DNA of 64,000 nucleotides from Bacteroidaceae bacterium (lineage in GTDB: Bacteria > Bacteroidota > Bacteroidia > Bacteroidales > Muribaculaceae). The stretch lies in assembly GCA_021768245.1 (NCBI GenBank), contig JAETNO010000002.1, positions 62,001 through 126,000 of the forward strand, read 5' to 3'. The translations under genes were made by a program, and so were the position numbers. Shown here one piece after another: positions 1 to 7,920 of this stretch (position 1 is the stretch's first letter; each line of letters begins with the position of its first letter). The notes under the pieces were generated by a model, which saw only the letters and a program-made list of their open reading frames with translations, did no database searches and was not told the origin of the DNA.

Positions 1-1679
1 TCGTTGTATGGAGCGAAACCCATGAAGGCGGAGTGGTCACGTCCGTGGGGGTTCTGGGCCGTACCGGTTTTGCCACATACTTCTATGTCAGGGAGGTTGG
101 CTGCGCGGCATGTGCCGCCGGTCACCGCCATTCTCATGCCTTCCGCGATATCATTATACCAATGGGCGGCGATTGTCGGGTCGTGTCGCTCAAGATATTG
201 CGCCGGCACAACCGTGTCTTGTATCTCCTTGACTACGTGTGGGGTGATGTAGTGGCCCCTGTTTGCTATCGTAGCACACAGATTGGCTATCTGGAGTGGA
301 GTGGCAAGAATCTCGCCCTGACCGATAGCCACAGAGATGATGGTGTTGGCACTCCAATGGCCGGCGCCATACCATTTATTATAGAAATCCACGTTAGGGA
401 TAAAGCCTCTGTATTCTCCTGGAAGGTCGATTCCGAGTTTATATCCATAACCCATCGAGACCATGTGTTTCTTCCAAATATCGAAAGCGTTGGCCGAAGA
501 GCCGTATTTGCCTCGCTTGTCAATCATCGCTTTGAATCCCCAGCAGAAATATGCGTTGCACGATGTCTGCAAGGCTGGCTTTAGTGGGAGGGGAGAACCG
601 TGGCCATGGCAGCCGACGCGCAATCCTCCCGATATGAATCCATGATAGCAGGGGAACAGTGTGCCGGTAGTGATTATGCCCTCCTCGAGGAGAATCAATC
701 CTTGAGTCGGTTTAAACGTTGAACCAGGTGGATAAGTGGCCTGAATAGCGCGGTTGAACAATGGTTTGTCGAGGTCGGCCATCATTTTATTGTAGTTGGC
801 TCCTCGTTCACGACCGATAAGGAGGCTTGGGTCGTAGGAGGGGGCCGACACTAGACATAGTATTTCGCCTGTCGAAGGCTCGATGGCTACTACAGCGCCT
901 TTCTTGTTCATCATCAGGGACTCCGCATATTGTTGAAGCTCGATGTTGAGGGAAAGTTTTATGTTTTTACCCGCTACAGCGTCGCGGTCGAGGGCACCCT
1001 CTTCATAACGTCCCTGGATGCGTCCCAAAGCGTCGCGCATCAAGACCTCGGCCCCTTTTGTGCCCCTTAGGAATTCTTCATAGGTATGCTCGACGCCGAT
1101 GTCTCCGATATAGTCCCCGGGCATGTAGTAGGGGTCTTTGTCGATGTCTTTCTGAGAGACTTCGCGTATATTTCCGAGTACGTTTGCGGCTGATTTATAA
1201 TTATATTCGCGAAGGATTCTTTTTTGGATGTAGAACCCTGGGAAGCGGTAGAGTTTTTCCTGGAGGCGTCCGTACTCCTCGGCTGTCAGGTGGGTCAGCA
1301 GCTTCTGTGGGGAGTATGAAGAGTATCCCGGATTGCGGCGTTTGTCTTTCATGTCAACGATGCGCTTTCTGAGATCCTCGGGGGTGATGTTGAGTGCGCG
1401 GCAAAAGTCAAGAGTGTCAAACTCTTTAACGTCGCGTGGAATCATCATCACGTCGTAGGCCGGTTGGTTGTATACGACGAGACGCCCGTCGCGGTCATAG
1501 ATTATGCCGCGCGACGGATAAACGGCCTTGCGCAGAAATGCGTTTGAGTCGGCGAATTCCTTATATTTGGAGTCAAGAACCTGGAGACTGACAAGGCGCG
1601 CAATATATATCAAGGCGATAATCACGATGAAACCGCCTATAACATAACGCCGTTTTTCGAGATTATAGTCTTTTCTCAC
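1..1679 (-). CDS. mrdA: Penicillin-binding protein 2, partial (C-terminus off the left edge)
   Basis: This is the transpeptidase of the elongasome, which cross-links peptidoglycan during side-wall growth in the periplasm. The visible part has 559 codons. One N-terminal membrane helix (about residues 12-30) is followed by the dimerisation region and the transpeptidase domain. The active-site STFK has Ser320 and Lys323, an SCN triad lies further on, and KTGTA begins at Lys537. I chose the GTG at 1679 because it precedes the basic and hydrophobic N-terminus and overlaps mreD by 17 bp, the usual coupling in mre operons. Family members have roughly 600-650 residues, so only the last few dozen are missing. 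It is the last visible gene of the mreBCD-mrdA operon; rodA would be expected beyond the edge. The assignment is secure. Confidence 0.95.
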   Translation of the reverse strand, partial: MRKDYNLEKRRYVIGGFIVIIALIYIARLVSLQVLDSKYKEFADSNAFLRKAVYPSRGIIYDRDGRLVVYNQPAYDVMMIPRDVKEFDTLDFCRALNITPEDLRKRIVDMKDKRRNPGYSSYSPQKLLTHLTAEEYGRLQEKLYRFPGFYIQKRILREYNYKSAANVLGNIREVSQKDIDKDPYYMPGDYIGDIGVEHTYEEFLRGTKGAEVLMRDALGRIQGRYEEGALDRDAVAGKNIKLSLNIELQQYAESLMMNKKGAVVAIEPSTGEILCLVSAPSYDPSLLIGRERGANYNKMMADLDKPLFNRAIQATYPPGSTFKPTQGLILLEEGIITTGTLFPCYHGFISGGLRVGCHGHGSPLPLKPALQTSCNAYFCWGFKAMIDKRGKYGSSANAFDIWKKHMVSMGYGYKLGIDLPGEYRGFIPNVDFYNKWYGAGHWSANTIISVAIGQGEILATPLQIANLCATIANRGHYITPHVVKEIQDTVVPAQYLERHDPTIAAHWYNDIAEGMRMAVTGGTCRAANLPDIEVCGKTGTAQNPHGRDHSAFMGFAPYN

Positions 1680-2184
1680 TTCGTGGTGTCATAAAGCTGT
1701 CAATACCAACCATAATTGCCATTGAGAGAATAGTACTGAATACAATGAGAAGCAATAATCTGATTGGATTGAAGAAGGTAAATGCTTCGATTAAGAATAT
1801 TAAGGCACAATAGAGGAGGATCATTGTCAACAGATACTTCAGATAGGAAGCGGTCCCGAGTGTGTACATTGACGGTTCGGGACGGGGCAGGTCTTCCTCG
1901 CGTGGCACATAGAGCCGCAGAATGGGTTTCCTTGCCATTGCAAGGACAGTGCAGGCAAGGGTGTTCATCCCATAGGTATCGGAAAATATGTCGACAATAA
2001 GTCCGAGCACAAAAGATATGGTAAGCAGCCAGTTGACGGAGAGCGTGATTGGAAGACGTACGATGAGATATATGAATACCATCGGCACAGCGACGTTGAA
2101 CAGGCATATGTGGTTGAACACAATCACCTGCGCAAGCACCAGTATGACGCCTAATAATATGAATTGGACTGTCGTCTTGCTCAT
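1663..2184 (-). CDS. mreD: Rod shape-determining protein MreD
   Basis: MreD is a 173-residue polytopic inner-membrane protein of the elongasome that helps link cytoplasmic MreB to the periplasmic PBP2 machinery. The translation is almost entirely hydrophobic, with about five membrane segments and a short basic C-terminus. The sequence itself is poorly conserved in this family. The identification therefore rests on size, topology and its place between mreC (upstream) and mrdA (downstream, overlapping by 17 bp). Confidence 0.88.
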   Translation of the reverse strand: MSKTTVQFILLGVILVLAQVIVFNHICLFNVAVPMVFIYLIVRLPITLSVNWLLTISFVLGLIVDIFSDTYGMNTLACTVLAMARKPILRLYVPREEDLPRPEPSMYTLGTASYLKYLLTMILLYCALIFLIEAFTFFNPIRLLLLIVFSTILSMAIMVGIDSFMTPRSEKRL

Positions 2185-2274
2185 CGCTTATTATGTTTGA
2201 GAGTAGACTGATTTTGTAGAAGTAACTATTAAAAATCAGTTTATAATGAATCTTTCAGAGTTACTTATCGGATA

Positions 2275-3129
2275 TTAATTCACGTTTTTAATTTCAGGCT
2301 CTTTTTCAACCTCTTTCAATTCATCTTTCATGCTGTCGCGTATAACCCTTACCGTAGATAGAGTCGAGAAATCAGTGAAAAGCTTGATGCGGAGGGTGTA
2401 GAAATTGTCTTCACGGTCGCGTGAGCCGGAGACAATCGTTCCAACCGGTACACCCTCAGGGAATACTGAGGAGTATCCGCTTGTCACCACAGTGTCGCCT
2501 TTCGCGAATTTGGCATGTTTCGGAAGTTCTTCGAGGATTGCTTCTCCCGGGTCGCGGCCATCCCAAACCAAAGAGCCTACCTGGGCTTCGCCTTTAACTT
2601 TGCATGAAAGGCGAAGATAGGGATTGAGCACTGATATGAGGCGTGCCGTATGGTCGCCGACAATATTGACGATACCGACAATGCCATTCTGGTCAATGAC
2701 TCCCATTTCGGGTTCGATGCCGTCAAGGCGCCCTTTCTCGATAGTGATATAATTATGCGAGTGGTTGATTGAATTGTTTATCACATGGGCTATCAGGAAT
2801 TGATATCGCGATAGGGCGGGGTCGGTAGTCATTGTGTCGGCATGTACCTTTTCCTGATATTTACGTATCACATCCTGGAGCTTGTAGATTTCAAGTTCGA
2901 GGTCGGAATTACGTCGCTGGAGGTCTTCGTTTATGTCGCGCAACGAGAAGTAGGATGTGATGTTGTTGGTTGCCCTGTAGACACCTGAAGCCACCACATT
3001 CGCCGACGATAGATAGACATGGTGCTGATAGGGATTGCGTGAGAAAAGCAATGCCAGTCCTGCGACTAAGTAGAGGACGAACAGAAACCATGAGCTATAT
3101 TTGACAAAAAACTTTAAAAGCTCGCTCAA
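2275..3129 (-). CDS. mreC: Rod shape-determining protein MreC
   Basis: MreC is a membrane-anchored periplasmic scaffold of the cell-elongation complex, linking MreB and MreD to PBP2. The 284 residues show one N-terminal membrane helix (about 12-30), a coiled coil (about 65-100) and the two beta-barrel domains typical of MreC, including 'GIVGIVNIVGDHTARL' near residue 150. The C-terminal tail is charged. It sits 90 bp upstream of mreD and 120 bp downstream of mreB, all on one strand. Confidence 0.93.
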   Translation of the reverse strand: MSELLKFFVKYSSWFLFVLYLVAGLALLFSRNPYQHHVYLSSANVVASGVYRATNNITSYFSLRDINEDLQRRNSDLELEIYKLQDVIRKYQEKVHADTMTTDPALSRYQFLIAHVINNSINHSHNYITIEKGRLDGIEPEMGVIDQNGIVGIVNIVGDHTARLISVLNPYLRLSCKVKGEAQVGSLVWDGRDPGEAILEELPKHAKFAKGDTVVTSGYSSVFPEGVPVGTIVSGSRDREDNFYTLRIKLFTDFSTLSTVRVIRDSMKDELKEVEKEPEIKNVN

Positions 3130-3250
3130 TTCCTAATGATACTGGTAAAAAATTAACTTTTCAGGGGACTGTTGTTCACATAAAATCCGTGCTTATAGCG
3201 GATGCGATATCTCACTCCCGCTATAAGCCGGTTGTTATGCAGTCAGAATA

Positions 3251-4270
3251 TTATCGGATGAGGAATGAGAATGTCTCGATATTCTTCAGTGCCACTCCTG
3301 TGCCTTTTGCAACGGCAAGAAGCGGATCCTCTGCGATGTGGAACTGGATGCCGATTTTTTCTGAAAGACGCTTGTCGAGTCCGCGAAGCATTGCGCCACC
3401 GCCCGCAAGGAAGATTCCGTTCATGACAATATCGGAATACAGTTCAGGCGGAGTTTCATCCAAGGCCTGGAGCACTGCCGCCTCGATACGTGAAATCGAT
3501 TTTTCGATGCAGTGGGAAATCTCCTGATAGCTTACCGGCACTTCCATAGGAAGGGCTGTCATCTTGTTGGGGCCATGGACAATGAAATCTTCCGGCGGAT
3601 TCTCGAGTTCAGTGAGGGCGGAGCCTACATGAATCTTTATCTGCTCGGCAGTGCGCTCTCCGACTTTCACGTTGTGGACACGGCTCATGTGGTCCATGAT
3701 GTCGTCGGTAAGGTCGTCGCCGGCCACCTGTATACTTTTGTTCGAGACGATGCCTCCGAGAGAAATCACGGCAATCTCCGTAGTACCTCCGCCTATATCC
3801 ACAATCATATTGCCCTGAGGCGCGAGCACATCGATACCGATACCGAGGGCGGCAGCCATAGGCTCATAAATCATGTAGACGTCGCGGCCGCCTGCATGTT
3901 CTGAAGAGTCGCGGACAGCGCGGATTTCAACCTCTGTTGAGCCGGACGGAATTCCGACAACCATTTTCATGGATGGGGAGAACCAGTTGCTCTTGGAGCT
4001 TGCTTTCTTGATAAGTCCGCGAATCATCATTTCGGCGGCATTGAAGTTGGCGATAACGCCTTTGCGCAGAGGACGGATTGTCTCTATGCCGTCATTTTCC
4101 TTGCCCTGCATGAGTTTGGCTTCGCGTCCTACGGCAATAAGCTTTCCGGTGCGCTTTTCCAAGGCTACTATGGAGGGTTCGTCAATGACTATCTTGTCAT
4201 TGTGTATGATAATCGTATTGGCCGTTCCGAGGTCAATCGCGATTTCCTTAGTGAATGAAAATAATCCCAT
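3251..4270 (-). CDS. mreB: Rod shape-determining actin-like protein MreB
   Basis: MreB is a bacterial actin that polymerises under the inner membrane and directs side-wall synthesis. The 339-residue protein begins MGLFSFTKEIAIDLGTANT, carrying the phosphate-1 loop. It has the second phosphate motif in 'DIGGGTTEIAVISLGG' and the family's C-terminal nucleotide-binding Gly-rich segment ('FLAGGGAMLRGLD'). A longer in-frame reading to 4426 exists. Its 52 extra residues are not MreB-like and run into the purH 3' end, so I start at 4270. It is the first gene of mreBCD-mrdA and lies 98 bp below purH, perhaps cotranscribed with it because I see no convincing terminator between them. Confidence 0.95.
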   Translation of the reverse strand: MGLFSFTKEIAIDLGTANTIIIHNDKIVIDEPSIVALEKRTGKLIAVGREAKLMQGKENDGIETIRPLRKGVIANFNAAEMMIRGLIKKASSKSNWFSPSMKMVVGIPSGSTEVEIRAVRDSSEHAGGRDVYMIYEPMAAALGIGIDVLAPQGNMIVDIGGGTTEIAVISLGGIVSNKSIQVAGDDLTDDIMDHMSRVHNVKVGERTAEQIKIHVGSALTELENPPEDFIVHGPNKMTALPMEVPVSYQEISHCIEKSISRIEAAVLQALDETPPELYSDIVMNGIFLAGGGAMLRGLDKRLSEKIGIQFHIAEDPLLAVAKGTGVALKNIETFSFLIR

Positions 4271-4368
4271 TTTGCGTTGTGGGTTTAAGACTTCTAAAAC
4301 TATGTGGTTTGTATGATGCCCCGGAGGGGGGCTATATGAATATAGAGTTGATTCGGATGAGGAATCTA

Positions 4369-5916
4369 TCAGTGCTTGAAGTGACGGAAGCCTGTTGTCA
4401 CCATCGCTATGCCATGGGCATTGCAATAGTCGACGCTTTCCTGGTCGCGGATAGAGCCTCCCGGATGTACGACTGCTGTGACGCCGGCATTACCTGCGAT
4501 TTCAACACAGTCGGGGAAGGGGAAGAATGCGTCGGATGCCATCACTGCTCCATGAAGGTCAAATCCGAATGAATGGGCTTTTTCGATGGCCTGCTTGAGG
4601 GCGTCGACACGTGATGTCTGGCCGACTCCGCTTGCAATCAGCATTTTGTCTTTGGCGAGTACAATAGAGTTACTCTTTGAGTTCTTGACAATCTTGTTTG
4701 CGAAAAGGAGGTCTTCTGCCTGAGCCGGGCTTACGGCTTTTTCAGTCACTTGCTTCAGGTCGGAAACGGTCTCGATTTTCAAGTCACGGTCCTGGACCAA
4801 TGCGCCGTTCAAAATGGAACGGAATTGACATTTGGTTTCGAGTGCCTTTTTGATGACAAGAATGATGCGGTTTTTCTTCTGCTTGAGAATCTCAAGAGCG
4901 GCTTCGGTATATTCGGGAGCTATGATAACCTCAAAGAATATCTTGTTGATTTCCTCGGCGGCACTTTCGTCGACTGTCCCGTTCGTAATCAACACTCCAC
5001 CGAATGCACTGACGGGGTCGCCGGCAAGTGCGTCCTTCCATGCTTCGGCGATGGTCGGGCGTGTCGCAAGACCGCAGGCATTGTTGTGTTTGAGTATGGC
5101 GAATGTAGGCTCGCAGAATTCAGAAATCAAGGTCACCGCAGCATCAATGTCAAGGAGATTGTTGTAGGAAATCTCTTTGCCGTGCAGCTGGTCGAACATC
5201 TCGCTGAAGTTGCCGAAGAATGTTCCTTTCTGATGGGGGTTTTCACCGTAGCGCATCTGCTTGGCTCCATCGATGGCTATGCGCAGGGATTCCTGCTGCT
5301 CGATAGGGGATTCTACAGCAGTACGGTTGAAGTAATTGTAGATATCGGAATCATAGCCTGACGATACAGCAAATGCCTGAGAGGCGAACCAGCGGCGTTC
5401 TTCAAGACTTGACACTGCGCCGCCGTTGCGTTTAAGCATCTCAGCCAAAGGTTTATATTGCGCTTTTGAAGCGACTATAATCACATCATTGTAGTTTTTA
5501 GCGGCTGCGCGGATAAGCGATATGCCACCTATATCTATTTTCTCGATTATGTCTGCTTCGGGTGCGCCTGAGGCGACAGTGGCGCTGAATGGATAGAGGT
5601 CGACTATTACGAGGTCGATTTCCGGGATTTCATATTGGGCAATCTGAGCGCGGTCTCCTTCGTTCTCACGGCGGTTGAGGATTCCACCGAACACTTTTGG
5701 ATGGAGGGTCTTCACGCGTCCCCCGAGTATTGAGGGATATCCAGTCAAGTCTTCGACTGCATCACATTCATAGCCTAAGCCTTCGATGAAGGAGCGGGTG
5801 CCACCTGTAGAGAGAAACTTAACACCGTCGGCATGGAGCAGCGACAAAATTTCTTCCAGTCCGTCTTTGTAGAAGACTGAGATGAGAGCGGTTTTAATTC
5901 GTTTGTTGTCAGACAT
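4369..5916 (-). CDS. purH: Bifunctional AICAR formyltransferase / IMP cyclohydrolase
   Basis: PurH carries out the last two steps of de novo IMP synthesis in the cytoplasm, formylating AICAR with 10-formyl-THF and then closing the ring. The 515 residues are the usual length. The N-terminal MGS-like cyclohydrolase domain has 'STGGTRSFIEGLG' near residue 36. The AICAR transformylase domain has 'RYGENPHQKG', the Lys-His catalytic pair in 'LKHNNACGLAT', and C-terminal 'ASDAFFPFPD' and 'HPGGSIRDQES'. A matching promoter lies 27 bp upstream. It is followed by mreB on the same strand. Confidence 0.97.
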   Translation of the reverse strand: MSDNKRIKTALISVFYKDGLEEILSLLHADGVKFLSTGGTRSFIEGLGYECDAVEDLTGYPSILGGRVKTLHPKVFGGILNRRENEGDRAQIAQYEIPEIDLVIVDLYPFSATVASGAPEADIIEKIDIGGISLIRAAAKNYNDVIIVASKAQYKPLAEMLKRNGGAVSSLEERRWFASQAFAVSSGYDSDIYNYFNRTAVESPIEQQESLRIAIDGAKQMRYGENPHQKGTFFGNFSEMFDQLHGKEISYNNLLDIDAAVTLISEFCEPTFAILKHNNACGLATRPTIAEAWKDALAGDPVSAFGGVLITNGTVDESAAEEINKIFFEVIIAPEYTEAALEILKQKKNRIILVIKKALETKCQFRSILNGALVQDRDLKIETVSDLKQVTEKAVSPAQAEDLLFANKIVKNSKSNSIVLAKDKMLIASGVGQTSRVDALKQAIEKAHSFGFDLHGAVMASDAFFPFPDCVEIAGNAGVTAVVHPGGSIRDQESVDYCNAHGIAMVTTGFRHFKH

Positions 5917-5942
5917 GCGATAATAATCTTTTTTTGAGAGTG

Positions 5943-5974
5943 CAAAGTTAGTGAAAAATGCCCACTAATTTAAA
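5943..5974 (-). promoter_or_regulatory. Bacteroidetes sigma-70-type promoter of purH
   Basis: On the minus strand the -7 element is TAACTTTG (5943-5950). After a 20-nt spacer the -33 position reads TTTA (5971-5974), one base from the TTTG consensus. The predicted start gives a leader of roughly 20 nt for purH. Confidence 0.6.
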
Positions 5975-6037
5975 TAAAAATCCAAGTAATTGTCCGCTGC
6001 TCAAAAAAATAATTGTAAAAATATATAATTAAAAAAT

Positions 6038-6071
6038 CAGCTGCCATGATTCAATTGAATCATGGCAGCTG
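6038..6071 (-). terminator. Terminator of rpsO, a 34-bp perfect palindrome
   Basis: The sequence 6038-6071 is a perfect 34-bp palindrome centred between 6054 and 6055. On the minus strand it lies 42 bp past the rpsO stop and is followed by ATTTTTTAATTATATATTTTT, a typical U-rich tail. It separates rpsO from purH. Confidence 0.85.
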
Positions 6072-6113
6072 TGTTGTAATCTTCAAGCAATCGCTTCGAT
6101 TATCGAAGGCGAA

Positions 6114-6389
6114 TTACTTTCTGATACCGAGCTCTTTCTGGGCGATGATGGCACGGTAGCGGTTGATGTCCTTGCGGATAAGATAATCCAACAGGCGACG
6201 ACGCTTACCTACCAACGCCTTAAGCGCTCTCGCAGTCGTATAATCTTTGTGATTTGAACGAAGATGTTCGGTCAAATGAGCGATACGGACAGAGAATAAT
6301 GCAATCTGGGCTTCAGGCGAGCCAGTGTCAGTCTTACCCTTACCGTACTTCTCAAAGATTTCTACTTTTTCATCAGAGTTCAAGTGCAT
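6114..6389 (-). CDS. rpsO: Small ribosomal subunit protein uS15
   Basis: S15 binds the central domain of 16S rRNA early in 30S assembly and contributes to an intersubunit bridge. The 91 residues match family length and show 'GSPEAQIALFSVRIAHLTEH' and 'LKALVGKRRRLLDYL', the rRNA-binding helices. It is a single-gene unit with a perfect promoter upstream (6448-6479) and a palindromic terminator downstream. Many bacteria repress rpsO translation through its own leader; nothing specific to that is evident here. Confidence 0.97.
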   Translation of the reverse strand: MHLNSDEKVEIFEKYGKGKTDTGSPEAQIALFSVRIAHLTEHLRSNHKDYTTARALKALVGKRRRLLDYLIRKDINRYRAIIAQKELGIRK

Positions 6390-6447
6390 TGATACAGATG
6401 TTTAAAGTGTTTATAAAAAATATGATATGTTTGCTCAAAAGAGCGCA

Positions 6448-6479
6448 CAAAGGTAGGAATTATTTTTTATAATTCCAAA
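6448..6479 (-). promoter_or_regulatory. rpsO promoter TTTG-N20-TACCTTTG
   Basis: Read on the minus strand, -33 TTTG (6476-6479), a 20-nt spacer and -7 TACCTTTG (6448-6455) match the Bacteroidetes housekeeping promoter exactly. The predicted leader is about 50 nt, long enough for ribosomal-protein autoregulation. Confidence 0.8.
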
Positions 6480-6482
6480 CGT

Positions 6483-6818
6483 TTAATCAAGATTGAGATT
6501 GTCTTTCGCGGGATTGCGGAAGTGGATTTTATGGTCAAGATACTCCTGGGTAGCGATGAGGGTAGGCTTCGGAAGGCGTTCATAGAAGCGTGAAATCTCA
6601 ATCTGCTCGCGGTTTTCGGAGATTTCCTCAAGGTTGTCGCTGAGCGATGCGAATTCCTGAAGTTTCTTTTCCAGGTCGTGTTTCATTTCCCCTGCGATTT
6701 GGTTTGCTCTCTTGGCGATGATGCAGACGGTTTCGTATACGTTGCCGGTATCCTCGCTCATGGAGATGAGGTCGCGGGTCTGGGTGTTGAGAGGTGCGTT
6801 GGTCTTCTTGTAGTCCAT
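6483..6818 (-). CDS. rpoZ: RNA polymerase omega subunit, Bacteroidetes Rpb6-like form
   Basis: This is the small subunit that stabilises beta-prime in the RNA polymerase core. The 111 residues start MDYKKTNAPLNTQTRDL and contain 'ETVCIIAKRANQI', the conserved Rpb6/omega helix that packs on beta-prime. The longer C-terminal tail ('KPTLIATQEYLDHK') is the form I know from Bacteroides. It lies just downstream of bamD on the same strand (45-bp gap), an arrangement typical of the phylum. The rpsO promoter lies directly beyond its stop. Confidence 0.85.
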   Translation of the reverse strand: MDYKKTNAPLNTQTRDLISMSEDTGNVYETVCIIAKRANQIAGEMKHDLEKKLQEFASLSDNLEEISENREQIEISRFYERLPKPTLIATQEYLDHKIHFRNPAKDNLNLD

Positions 6819-6863
6819 TATATCTCTTTGGTTTATCGTTGTTTCTTCGTGTCGTGTGGGGCG

Positions 6864-7676
6864 TCAATCCTTCACATATCGTTGGGCGATTTTGAAGATA
6901 TTGTCGGCCTCTTCGCGGTTGGGGGTGTCAGGATAGTTGTTTATATAGGAGTAGTATTCGTCGATTACTTCTCGGAAGCGGTCCGCTTTCTTTTCATCGA
7001 CGCTCTCGCGGGCTTCCTGATAGCGCGCTTTGAGAATCAGGAGTTCAAGGTCCTCCTTATATTTTGAATAAGGGTAGTCCTTGATGGCATTGCGCGCTAC
7101 TATTACCGCACTTTCATAATTATTTGCAAGATAGGAGCCGAGGTTGTAGTAGAGCTGTGCGTTTTCAAGCTGTTTTAAAGTGAGTTTGTCCTGAAGCTCG
7201 AATATGCAGTTCTGTGCGATTGACACCTTGTCGCTTTTGGGGAAGTAGTCGAGGAAGGCCTGGAGCTCTTCGATAGCTTTTATTGTTCCTGACTGGTCAA
7301 GCTGTGGCTCCGGGGAGTCAAGGTAGTAGCCATATCCGGTGTAGAAACGGGCCAATTCCGTGTATTTCCCTTTGGGATAGCGGGCATAGTATGTTTTGAA
7401 GTATTGTCCCGCTGTTTCATAGTCCTTGTTTTCATAGTTTGACAGGGCAAGGAGATAGAGGGATTCTTCCGCTTTGTCAGACCCTTTGAACTGAGTAACC
7501 ACATCTTCAAGGACTGTGGCGGCCTGTGTATATTTCTTTTCCTCGAAAGCGCGCTTGGCGTAGTCGAGCCTATAGTTGACGTCAGGGCTCTTCAGCACAC
7601 GCTGGTATTCGCCACATGAAGCAAAGATTGTCGAGGCTGCGAGTATGACTATATATTTCCTTATGTTCTTAATCAC
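6864..7676 (-). CDS. bamD: Outer membrane protein assembly factor BamD
   Basis: BamD is an essential lipoprotein of the BAM complex that folds beta-barrel proteins into the outer membrane. The 270 residues begin with a lipoprotein signal peptide whose lipobox FASC places the lipidated Cys at residue 21. About five TPR-like helical hairpins follow ('DYAKRAFEEKKYTQAATVLE', 'YLLALSNYENKDYETAGQYF'), the BamD/YfiO fold. The start codon is GTG, the first one in frame before the signal peptide. A -7 element TAACTTTG lies at 7720-7727. It is followed by the omega-subunit gene. Confidence 0.92.
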   Translation of the reverse strand: MIKNIRKYIVILAASTIFASCGEYQRVLKSPDVNYRLDYAKRAFEEKKYTQAATVLEDVVTQFKGSDKAEESLYLLALSNYENKDYETAGQYFKTYYARYPKGKYTELARFYTGYGYYLDSPEPQLDQSGTIKAIEELQAFLDYFPKSDKVSIAQNCIFELQDKLTLKQLENAQLYYNLGSYLANNYESAVIVARNAIKDYPYSKYKEDLELLILKARYQEARESVDEKKADRFREVIDEYYSYINNYPDTPNREEADNIFKIAQRYVKD

Positions 7677-7719
7677 GGCAATAATGTGTCGTCAAAAGTG
7701 TGAATTGATTTTCAACTTG

Positions 7720-7727
7720 CAAAGTTA
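7720..7727 (-). promoter_or_regulatory. Probable -7 element of the bamD promoter
   Basis: TAACTTTG on the minus strand, 44 bp above the bamD GTG. The -33 position at the usual 20-nt spacing does not read TTTG, so only the -7 box supports this call. Confidence 0.45.
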
Positions 7728-7888
7728 ATCTTTTTTCACCGATTTTTATCATATGGGGCGAAATTATTTTATAGGTGGCGAATAAATTAATGTTAATTCT
7801 GCTGATTGTGGGTAAATCCGTCGCCTTGACGGAGACTATCGGATATATAAATAGGGTATAATATTAATGACTTTAGCGATAATTGATG

Positions 7889-7896
7889 TAACTTTG
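7889..7896 (+). promoter_or_regulatory. -7 element of the GHL10 glycosidase promoter
   Basis: TAACTTTG at 7889-7896 lies 24 bp above the ATG at 7921. The -33 position is only TTTA-like. It matters for the gene start: the in-frame ATG at 7867 lies upstream of this promoter and so should not be translated. Confidence 0.55.
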
Positions 7897-7920
7897 CGGA
7901 GCATAATCAATAGAACATCT

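Noticed and set aside
4318..4334. GC-rich hairpin between purH and mreB as a terminator
   Set aside because: The stem is five base pairs and no T tract follows, so readthrough is likely.
4271..4426. N-terminal extension of mreB by 52 residues
   Set aside because: The extra residues are unlike MreB and overlap the purH 3' end; the family start motif begins at 4270.
4750..5361. 203-codon plus-strand frame inside purH
   Set aside because: Antisense shadow of a highly conserved enzyme.
7867..7920. Earlier ATG for the GHL10 glycosidase
   Set aside because: A -7 promoter box lies between the two ATGs and the signal peptide begins at the second.
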